DNA from: Hexactinellida sp. DTS-2022
Lineage: Eukaryota > Porifera > Hexactinellida
Reading direction: 5' to 3'
Assembly (NCBI GenBank): GCA_028753945.1
Contig: JAPNXP010000001.1
Span: 62,001 to 126,000, forward strand
DNA length: 64,000 bases
Positions 55,401 to 64,000 of the stretch are shown here, one piece after another (within the stretch, counting starts at the first letter, position 1; each line of letters begins with the position of its first letter). Below the pieces are notes generated by a model. It was not told the DNA's origin. It searched no databases and saw only the letters and a program-made list of their open reading frames with translations. The position numbers and the translations under genes were made by a program.

Positions 55401-56351
55401 CTAGAAAATTGGGGTGTGGCTGGTGTGGAGAACAGTCAGATCTGTGCTCAGGAACTGGGCAGTCATCAGGTCCTTGCTCAGCGTGACGTTCAGAAACCCC
55501 GCGTCCTGCCCGCTCCAGTTGAGTGTCCTCAGCCCCTTCGGGTTCCTGACGTAGGAGCGCCCGGTCGCGCCGGCCCCTGAAATGAAGTAGTCTATGTTGT
55601 TGTTGTTGTGGTGCTCCAGCTGGTGGATGTGTCCGGAGAAGTAGGCCTGTACGTTGTACTTCTGGATGATTGAGTCCACCATGTTCATGTCCTGCTCGGT
55701 GATTATGCTGGCAGTGGTGCTCGACACGATCGGATGGTGTCCTACCACAAACCGCCAGTCGGCAGAGGTCGTGTTGAGCACATTCTCCAGCCACTGCAGG
55801 TTCTGCTTGGGCTCCCTGCCCCTCAGGTTGTCCGCCATCTTGGTGTTCTCGGGGTGTCTGTAGTAGTCCACGATAATGGGAGAGGTGTCTAGGAACACGA
55901 ACAGCGCAGTGGCCTGCTCGTCCACCCTTAGCGTGATGTGGTACGAGCGAGAGGGGAGGTACCAGCGGGGGCTCTTCGAGTGGTACTCCAGCTGAGCGCT
56001 GATGTTACCCATGTAGTCGTGGTTGCCAAGCAGGGAGTAGAATGGAATGTTTCGCAGACGGTCGATGTAAACATACTCGAAATACTTATCCCAGAGGGGG
56101 TCCTCCAGACTGTCCACTCCTCCCTGCTTCTGTCCGTTGCTGTCTTTGTGTTTGTAGAAATTGTCTCCTACGTTCACAACAAAATTCGGTTGAACCATCA
56201 AAGCGTTTCTCATCATGGCCGCAGCTACCAACTCCTGCTGCTTGTTGCCCATCCCCCAGTCGCCGAAAACCTGGAAGTGGAGGTCGGGCCGGACCGGCGC
56301 GGGCCCCAGGGAGAGGAGAGAGAACACGAGAGATAGCGCTAACGGAGACAT
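55401..56351 (-). CDS. ACP5: Tartrate-resistant (purple) acid phosphatase
   Basis: Single exon, 316 residues (human ACP5: 325). Signal peptide at 1-22. The five metal-binding motifs of purple acid phosphatases are all present in order: FGDWG, VGDNFY, GNHDY, VGHHP and GHIHQLEHH. The Tyr of GDNFY is the usual Fe(III) charge-transfer ligand. The enzyme is a secreted or lysosomal metallophosphatase. Mammalian ACP5 serves in bone resorption and macrophages; the role here is unknown. The 76-residue membrane gene starts 158 bp further on. Assignment is firm. Confidence 0.95.
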   Translation of the reverse strand: MSPLALSLVFSLLSLGPAPVRPDLHFQVFGDWGMGNKQQELVAAAMMRNALMVQPNFVVNVGDNFYKHKDSNGQKQGGVDSLEDPLWDKYFEYVYIDRLRNIPFYSLLGNHDYMGNISAQLEYHSKSPRWYLPSRSYHITLRVDEQATALFVFLDTSPIIVDYYRHPENTKMADNLRGREPKQNLQWLENVLNTTSADWRFVVGHHPIVSSTTASIITEQDMNMVDSIIQKYNVQAYFSGHIHQLEHHNNNNIDYFISGAGATGRSYVRNPKGLRTLNWSGQDAGFLNVTLSKDLMTAQFLSTDLTVLHTSHTPIF

Positions 56352-56508
56352 GATCCCACTGGCTAACTGCAGTCAATGCATCAATATATAGTATAGCAAG
56401 TCCTATTCATTGTATTAACTTAATTGCAGATTGCATTTCAAATCCAAATAGAATTAGTATATACATTCAAAGAATAAAGTTAAAATCCGGGGCTGTCTTA
56501 ACCTAAGC

Positions 56509-56739
56509 TTAGCTGGTACCATCCGAGGGAGGAGGCTCGTCCCTCCTCTGCTCATGCTTCAGTCTCTCCTCCTCATATCTAAGGATTTCTCGCCAAGTTA
56601 AATCCTTGTCCGAAATTAACGCGGCTTCCCTCTGCCGCCGCTTGGTGGCCAGGTGCTGCCGTCTGGTGACGAGCAGGGCCCCGCCCCCGGCCAGTGTGAA
56701 CAGGGTCCAGCCCAACAGGGTGCTCTTACCAGTGTTCAT
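56509..56739 (-). CDS. Tiny single-pass membrane protein, 76 residues
   Basis: Single exon. A membrane helix at ~7-24 (LLGWTLFTLAGGGALLV) is followed at once by a strongly charged helix (RRQHLATKRRQREAALISD, then LRYEEERLKHEQ). That is the layout of small mitochondrial inner-membrane assembly factors such as PET117, but I see no specific match. It may also be a non-mitochondrial micropeptide. The coding frame looks real: GC-rich, with charged, helix-like composition. Confidence 0.6.
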   Translation of the reverse strand: MNTGKSTLLGWTLFTLAGGGALLVTRRQHLATKRRQREAALISDKDLTWREILRYEEERLKHEQRRDEPPPSDGTS

Positions 56740-57164
56740 TTGCGGACAGATTGCAACAGCAACAATTGAGTTTGCTAATTACTACAGTTATACTTAGGGA
56801 GAATTGAACGGTAACAATATTACTCAGAAATGTTGTATAATTATATTAAGCGAATACTATTTAGAAATCAGTTTTTTCTACGTAATAGTAAGAGCCACGC
56901 TTACTTTTAAAGGCCAATTTCTAAAACTGTAAAAATTCTCAATACCTGAATCTTGTATTAGAACTACTACAGCTGAGTCTTGTATAAGTTATCTCTCATA
57001 ACAAATGTATTAAACTACAACAAACAACACATGTAACAAACATAATGTTAAATACAGCTTACAGTTGTGTTATCAAGTCTTCCTAAAGGAAGCAATATTC
57101 CATTCAAAGCGAAGCTGTAAAACGGTGGAATTAATATATCCTTGGGAACAGTAGGACACTGTTG
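56740..57164. other. Intergenic stretch
   Basis: 425 bp, AT-rich, between two minus-strand genes. No exon or repeat is seen. Confidence 0.4.
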
Positions 57165-58192
57165 CTATTTGTAAATTCTCTGAATTGAGAGGGAGATGCG
57201 CACCAAGTCCTGTATCCTTTCTACGATCTCTGCATGTGTTACGTTGGAAAGATCGCGTCCGTCCATCTCTAGCAGAATGTCTCCAATCCTCAGCCCGCCT
57301 ATATAAGCCGGAGAGCCCTCAGTAATGCGGCCTAGAATTGTAGCTGAGTTAAGCGCCTGGAAATGTGAGCAGCGAGAATTCAAACAAACTTACAAATGGA
57401 AGTCTGATTGCTGGCATCTGACATGATAACAAACCCGAAACTTTGACCCGCGATTCTTCGTAAGTTAACAACTTTCTTCTCGAAGCTAACAAAATGACAC
57501 AGATTGGTTATTATACTCAACAGAGATTATGTCACCAATATAGACTCTGTGGATATGCAAGTTTGCACAAAGCAGCCAGCTGGCAAAATAGAGATTTTAA
57601 TATTTAATATTTAGCTGCTCTGACTTACTTATGACACGTCAAATAGATCAATACGTAACTAAGTGAATAGCGGCTATTCACAACAAAAAAATACAAATAA
57701 GCATAACTCACTCTGATTTGCAAGAAAGTTGGTACGAGCACAAGTTTTCCAGGTCTTTAATGAAAGGCTCCAAGTTCCACAAAATGTGCAAATTCTTTGG
57801 AATTTCTATAGATAGCACACATTAGCTACTAGCCATATATAACAACAAGAGATGTACTTACTATCGTTCTGTTCCAACAGGCGCTCCTTCTCCCTATCAA
57901 GGTCCACTACTGTTTTCTCCAACAGGTTCAGGACGGGGTTCTCCTTAAGGGTCGCCTCCAGAGAGGCTCTGCCTACCTCCAGCTGGTTAATGCTACGCAG
58001 TAAGCATTTGTGTGTGTTAAAAGCAGACGACATCACTTCATCCAGCATCGTACAGAGATTCTGCTCCTTTCTGTTGAGATTAGCTCTCAGCATGTCGAAC
58101 TGTTTCCTCACTTCTTCTTTCTTCCCTGCAATCAGATCTCTAAGCTCCTCAATGCCTCTGTTAACAGGTGTTTCTGCAGCCATTCCAGCCAT
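57165..58192 (-). CDS. Coiled-coil + PDZ domain protein
   Basis: Four exons, 58192-57862, 57805-57712, 57485-57394 and 57331-57165, joined in phase to 227 residues. Residues ~10-110 are a TRIM-like antiparallel coil (EELRDLIAGKKEEVRKQFDM, then NLNRKEQNLCTMLDEV). The C-terminal ~85 residues are a PDZ domain: a carboxylate-binding loop GQSFGFVIM in place of GLGF, then CRITEGSPAYIGGLRIGDIL and a final helix THAEIVERIQDLV. A coil of this kind is usually joined to NHL or B30.2 domains, so the PDZ partner is unusual. The coil resembles that of the cluster protein at 18653-20561. It is probably an oligomeric scaffold binding C-terminal peptides; the ligand is unknown. Confidence 0.8.
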
Positions 58193-58442
58193 TAGGCAGC
58201 CAAAGATTATCTACTTTCCGATAAACCGTTGATTAAGAGACACATTTAAATGTTAAAAATCTCAATTCTTAATCGCAACGTGTTTACTTTAAGATTTCTT
58301 GTAAGAAGTATCAAAATATATAACTGTTCATTAAAAATAAAAAAATGAGCGGACAAATATTTACAGTCTTATCCCACACAGAATAAGATGAGTAAAATAT
58401 AACAGCACTAATAGGATAGTTACAAAACAAGTGGATAAGTTA
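58193..58442. other. Short intergenic gap
   Basis: 250 bp, AT-rich; 3' flank of the PH-domain gene and promoter side of the PDZ gene. Nothing else is seen. Confidence 0.4.
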
Positions 58443-60621
58443 TCACTTTGGTGGCAGAGGAGGTTTCGGAGGTGGCACCCGGGGCAATTGTGCTTTGAGC
58501 TGTGCATTCTCCGTCTCCACTTCATTAAGCAATCTCTTCAAGACATCGATCTCAGCAGTCTTGTCAGCGCTCATTCTGTCGAACTCCGCCTTAACTTGCT
58601 CTCTCTCCTGCGCAGTCTCTGTCTCTCTCTCCTCTACCTAAAGTCGGTATAACAAAATGCTTATCAGCTATCCTATTAGCAGCATACTACCTGCTTTATA
58701 TTCTCACTGAGTATGGCGGTATTCGTCTCCCGCGTGGCAACAAGGTCTTGTCTGCTGGTATTCATTTCCGATCGGTGTTGTCCCAACAGAGCCTCCACTT
58801 CTTCCTGGCGTTTGCATTTTTCTTGTAATTTCAACTTCTCCATCTCTTCATTATGAACAGCTGTTTGCTTCCTCAGAGCGGTAATGGCGGTGTCCTGTCC
58901 CCGTATGTGCTCCTCCAGTATCAGGGTGTTCTCGTCCTACTCAAGAGCAAAATTCAGTGTAATTATATTGGACATAACATCATTATACGTAATGTCCTAT
59001 GGGGGAATGTGTTAACAAACCTTTTTAAGTTTGGAGTCCCTGGCCTGGCCCTGGAGTCCCTCTACGTGCCGCCTGACGCTGGCGACGGGGTCCGGGGGCC
59101 CCTCTCCCCCCCCGGGACAGCCCAGCTCGCGGCACAGCGCGATCAGCTGTGCCAGCAGAGAGTCCGCGGCGGAGGCGTCGGAGATGAGGTCGGGCGGTGG
59201 TGCCGCTACTACCTCTCTATATCCGTTCTAAAAGTAATTCCATAAACAGCTGATATAAACTAGATAACAGCAACACCAACCGGTGGCTTCGGCTGCGATA
59301 CGGAGGAGGAGCAGTCCCGGAAGTTTGAGTCCCCGGAGCTGGAGGAGGAGCGGGACTCGCAGCCCTCTCTGTCGAACAGATTAGTCACCAGGAACTGTCC
59401 GGTCGGCAGGGTGCTGGGTCGAGTGAGCTTTGAGCCAGGGATGGGACTGGCTCCGGGTCGAGTCGGAGCCTCGTCCAAGTTGTCACGGTCCCTCCCTCTG
59501 GGGGCCAGACAGCCGGGGGGTCGGGTCTCTGTCATGTGTCTGCGCAGGTGCTCGTTCTCGTGCTTCAGGTTAACCATCTTCTTATTGAGGAGCACCTTAT
59601 CGCTGTAATAACAGAATAACAGTGACATAGCATAGTAAGCAAATGAGACTCACTCCTTCAGCTCGGAGACCCAGTTGTCCCTGATGTCCAGCTCCTCTAT
59701 CAGGTCCGTCAGATGCAGCTCCAGGTGCTCCCTGGACAGCTGCAGCACGCCCACGGGCACCGATATGCTCCTGGGCCGCTGGGAGTCCGTACCCGCCACG
59801 CTCGGCTCCACGTAGGTGCTCTGGTACTTGGAGAGAATCGTTATCGTCTTCATGAGACACACGATCCAGCCCTGCCGCTCGAAAGGGGTCTTTGCGCTTA
59901 GTACCAACGGCTACAACAACTGTCAAGCTAGCTAACACAGCACAGACGTATATACTCACCGCTCTCTCCTGGTTCAGAAACTCTATCTTGAATTGGAACG
60001 CATTCGCCCTCCTGGAGTTGTCAGTTAGCTCCTCCACCCCCTTGCAGGGCAGCAGGCTGTAGCTGAGGTCCAGGTGGTCGCGGGACTGGTTAGCGTAGAT
60101 GCGGAACTGCCCCTCCGTTATTTCGCAGAACTTCTCTCGGCTGAAGAGCTCCAGCTGGGAGGGCAGCAGGAACCCGGCCCGCGACGGGAGAGTCTCCACC
60201 ACTGCCTCCGGGAGCGCCTTGTACACCGGTCTACAGAAAGCTATAACCAACTCGCTTAGATATATAACGTGTTAGTGTACCTGGCATCGACAGGGAGGTG
60301 TTGGTAGTTAGGAATATACTTCTGCAGAGCCATGCACCATGCGTCGATGTCCGCTCTGCTCTCAGCCCGCAGGTACTGCATCTTCTTTAACACGGGGCTG
60401 TAGAGGCCGATGGAGAACATGCAGCTCACAGTCTCCTCCGCGTCCTCGACCCTCTCCACCTCCCCCAGGCGAATCAGCCCCAGCACCGTGGTGTGCGTGC
60501 TAGACTTGGAGTAGGCCAGATCTCCGTTGTCCCATAGGTCGAAGTGTCTCTTCTTCCATCTCAGGAACCTGCCGGAGATGTTAGGAGGGGTCTTGTATAA
60601 CCAACCAGACTTGATAGCCAT
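58443..60621 (-). CDS. Two-PH-domain coiled-coil protein with proline-rich end
   Basis: Seven exons, 60621-60281, 60230-59960, 59910-59654, 59602-59281, 59227-59021, 58936-58691 and 58637-58443, giving 612 residues. A clear PH domain opens the protein (IKSGWLYKTPPNISGRFLRW, then Lys-Lys-Arg-x-Phe and the final Trp helix AWCMALQKYI). A second PH-like domain spans ~125-235 and closes with FERQGWIVCLMKTI. A Ser-rich linker (RSSSSSGDSN) and coiled coils follow (~260-290 and ~430-595). The end is PRVPPPKPPLPPK, an SH3-type ligand. PH domains suggest phosphoinositide-directed membrane binding. The basic K-x-n-(K/R)-x-R patch is present in the first PH only in part (RWKKRHF). The family name is unknown. 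Confidence 0.82.
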
Positions 60622-60834
60622 TCTAATATCTAGCTCAACACATTATCTGCATTTATAAGCAGATAACCAGCTATTCTCTCCCATCATGTATGTTGCAATC
60701 TACTCTTTTAACCTTAGGTAATATTACTATACAAAGCCGGGGATATTTTCAAAGGATTTGTAAGAGCATTATCACCAGCAATAATGATACGTACACGGAT
60801 AATCAACAGAATAGAGATCTAGTTGCGCTAGGCA

Positions 60835-61827
60835 CTAAGCGGTGGGATAGCCAGGTGGGGCGTAGCAGTGCGTCACGTGGGGACTGCTCACTTTAACCGC
60901 CATTATCTTCTTGGGGGGGATGGTGGTGGTGATGGCGTAGAACCAGCTCTGGGTGCGCACGAACTTGAACAGGATGGAGAATATCAGGTTTATCGGGAGC
61001 GGGCGGGGACTGTGCTGGATGATCACCTCGGGGAGAGGCAGTCTCGCGTGTCTCACGCCCGCCTCGCAAGCCGCCTGCAGGCTCGCGCCCTTAATGTTAA
61101 ACCTGCTGTCCACCAGGCCCCCTATCACGTACACGAGAGAGGGGTCTACGGTGTCCAGCACATTCTCAGAGTCTCCACTGAGATACACCACCTGGTCCCG
61201 CGGGAACACCTCCGTCAGGTGGCAGGCAGAGAGGTGCACGTTCTCGCGTCTGAGTCTCTTGCGCTGGTGCAGCACGTGCTCCCGGACGCATCCATGGTAG
61301 CTCGTGAAGTGCAGCTGCAGGGGCGTGGGGTTGGTGCTGTTCTCCTTCAGGAGGCGAAGCAGCTGTTTGACAGTGCTGCTCATCTCTATCGACGTCATGA
61401 GGTGCGAGTAGCTGAGATCAACCGCGATTCTGTGCGGAAGAGCATTGGGGTGGAACATGTTGAACTTGTAGGGCCTGGCCTTCCTAGGAGGTTCGCTTTC
61501 TTTGCAAACCGATTCCTCTGACTCCCCTACTACACGTGCCTTCTCCAATTCGCTGCTATTCAGTTTCAGTTTCCGCAGGTGTTTCTTTCTATGGAACATA
61601 ATGAGACCCTTCATGTACTTCCTGGACATCCGAGTGGGGTCTATGTTGTAGAGGTAGTAGGGACTGTTGTGCGGTATCGAGCTGGTGTCGGCTGGGAGGG
61701 TTCTGAAGTCAGGAGGGGCATCCACGGGGCCCACCTCATTACTGGACTGCGTTTGTTCGCTCGGAGTTATAGTGGAGAGAAACCGCGAAATATGGAGTTG
61801 GTACTTACATGTAAAATGACGAATCAT
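60835..61827 (-). CDS. TRMT10C: TRMT10-type tRNA (m1R9) methyltransferase, probably mitochondrial TRMT10C
   Basis: Single exon, 330 residues. The SPOUT-domain methyltransferase marks are all present: HRIAVDLSYSHLMTSIEM, then QVVYLSGDSENVLDTVDPSL, VYVIGGLVDSRF and ARLPLPE. They match human TRMT10C 'LVYLTADSPN-x-LDTFD' and 'YIIGGLVD'. The basic, Ser-rich N-terminus (HFTCKYQLHISRFLSTITPS) and the motif RMSRKYMKGLIMF fit mitochondrial TRMT10C (MRPP1), the RNase P subunit that methylates position 9, rather than cytosolic TRMT10A/B. Moderate confidence on the C paralog, high on the family. Confidence 0.85.
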   Translation of the reverse strand: MIRHFTCKYQLHISRFLSTITPSEQTQSSNEVGPVDAPPDFRTLPADTSSIPHNSPYYLYNIDPTRMSRKYMKGLIMFHRKKHLRKLKLNSSELEKARVVGESEESVCKESEPPRKARPYKFNMFHPNALPHRIAVDLSYSHLMTSIEMSSTVKQLLRLLKENSTNPTPLQLHFTSYHGCVREHVLHQRKRLRRENVHLSACHLTEVFPRDQVVYLSGDSENVLDTVDPSLVYVIGGLVDSRFNIKGASLQAACEAGVRHARLPLPEVIIQHSPRPLPINLIFSILFKFVRTQSWFYAITTTIPPKKIMAVKVSSPHVTHCYAPPGYPTA

Positions 61828-62006
61828 AACACTGTTGTATATCTTAGCAGTTTATGTATAACTTTGTAGTTATCAACAGACAGTGCAATAAGTATTCAGT
61901 TTAATAACATTCCAAACGTCAAGTATAGTTGGTATAAATAATTAGGATCGTATAAGAGTACAGAGAAAGTGATAAGCGATACATACTATATAATCTGACC
62001 TGAGAT

Positions 62007-63216
<1,210 letters not shown>

Positions 63217-63354
63217 CTAGCGCTGGGAACAGGCATAGAGAGGTGTGTTATAACCAAACAGGCGTATTGAATAAATACATTTATTGAGTTATAAGTGTCA
63301 TATAAAAATATAAAATTGAACTAAGAAAGAGACGGGATAGGCTAATAAGGGGCG

Positions 63355-64000
63355 TTAGGAGGGCAGAGAGGGGTCGCCCCCCTCCAGCTCGCGGTAGCCC
63401 CCTGAGGACAGAAAGGACCGCTCGTAGTGCACGGTGCAGTAGTACCTATCCGCAATAGTCGCGAAGTTGGTGGGAGAGAGCGTGGCCTGGCACACACAGC
63501 ACCTGAAGCACCAGCGATGGAACGCCTTGTCCGTGGCGCCCACGAACTCCACCTGGTAGACCTGCTTCCCGCAGACGGCGCACTGGTTCTGTCCGTACTG
63601 CTGAGTGCCGGCTCCGAACTTGCGGTGCTTCCCGGGGGGGCTGCTCTCCCCTGCTCGCGACACCCTGGGGCTCACGGGAGGGGTCCGGAGGAAACTCTCC
63701 TTTCTGATCTCTCCGATGTCTTCCTTCAGGAGCGTGATGAGGGTCCGGTCGTTGACCCCCTGGAAGAGGACCTCCCCCTCGTACCAGAGGATGCCCAGCT
63801 TCTTCCCGGTCTTCAGGATACCGGTCAGAGCGTCGAATATGTTCGCAGTCTCATCGAACAAACAACCGAACTCCACCTGCGTCTGTCCGCCCGGAACCAC
63901 GTGTCCCAGTCGGAGTATCTCCTCCACCAGCTTCTGCACCTCGCCCCCCACCCACTCCACGGCCCTCTGCACGCGGTCCTCTCGCGCCGTCTCCGCGGGG
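63355..64000 (-). CDS. Costars + LIM domain protein (5' end outside window)
   Basis: One open exon, open to the window edge. A Costars (ABRACL-like) domain lies first: EVQKLVEEILRLGHVVPGGQ, then FGCLFDETANIFDALTGILK and VLFQGVNDRTLITLL. It matches ABRACL (LLVEEIHRLG ... VLLFQGV-type block). A linker rich in Ser/Pro (TPPVSPRVSRAGESSPPGK) follows, then a LIM domain (CAVC then H-x2-C-x2-C-x2-C and C-x2-H spacing ending DRYYCTVHYERSF). Costars proteins affect actin and cell motility; LIM domains bind proteins. I do not know this pairing in vertebrates. The true start lies upstream, beyond 64000. Confidence 0.85.
   Translation of the reverse strand, partial: PAETAREDRVQRAVEWVGGEVQKLVEEILRLGHVVPGGQTQVEFGCLFDETANIFDALTGILKTGKKLGILWYEGEVLFQGVNDRTLITLLKEDIGEIRKESFLRTPPVSPRVSRAGESSPPGKHRKFGAGTQQYGQNQCAVCGKQVYQVEFVGATDKAFHRWCFRCCVCQATLSPTNFATIADRYYCTVHYERSFLSSGGYRELEGGDPSLPS

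Noticed and set aside
57332-57372. Acceptor at ~57353 for the PDZ exon
   Set aside because: It breaks the phase; the acceptor ending at 57332 restores the PDZ sequence in frame.

Overview
This is a eukaryotic, almost certainly animal, genomic window. Genes are split by canonical GT/AG introns, most only 45-60 bp long, exons are GC-rich and intergenic DNA is AT-rich. I joined exons by hand; in nearly every gene listed the phases agree and the summed coding length divides by three. Metazoan-type genes (ABCA transporter, CD2BP2, PTTG1IP, TRMT10C-like, EGF/Ig receptor, heme-type CBS) plus coiled-coil/NHL proteins and very compact spacing suggest an early-branching animal. A sponge, perhaps a glass sponge, is my guess, but that is inference only.

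Region 1 (1-20.6 kb) is the most unusual part. Four minus-strand genes (1-2536, 3632-5939, 13367-18076, 18653-20561) encode paralogous adaptor-like proteins. All share a small C2HC/C2HH zinc finger and a ~90-residue beta-rich domain that I cannot assign to a known family, plus coiled coils and proline-rich linkers. One ends in a CAP-Gly domain and another enters one at the window edge. A fifth small gene (2628-3101) carries a coiled coil and an NZF zinc finger of the ubiquitin-binding type. A full-length ABCA transporter (6477-13122) sits inside the cluster on the opposite strand.

Region 2 (20.8-30.5 kb) is a dense housekeeping block: CBS, a POLR2M/Gdown1-like gene, ZNF830, an unrecognised four-exon gene, a small mitochondrial-like membrane protein, an NHL protein, ENY2 and CD2BP2.

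Region 3 (30.5-52 kb) is gene-poor and repeat-rich. It holds a ~2.5 kb element with terminal inverted repeats that encloses a ~1.5 kb 19-bp minisatellite; a receptor-like gene; a pair of inverted foldback repeats around 36.6-41.2 kb; an element with GGTTAACC motifs; a 184-bp TA-flanked MITE; a 71-bp hAT-type MITE with an 8-bp target duplication; a second NHL gene; and two genes made of very small exons.

Region 4 (52-64 kb) is gene-dense again, all on the minus strand: class I PI transfer protein, two tandem PTTG1IP paralogs, ACP5-type acid phosphatase, a tiny membrane protein, a coiled-coil/PDZ protein, a two-PH-domain coiled-coil protein, TRMT10C-like tRNA methyltransferase, GMP reductase and a Costars+LIM protein cut by the window end.
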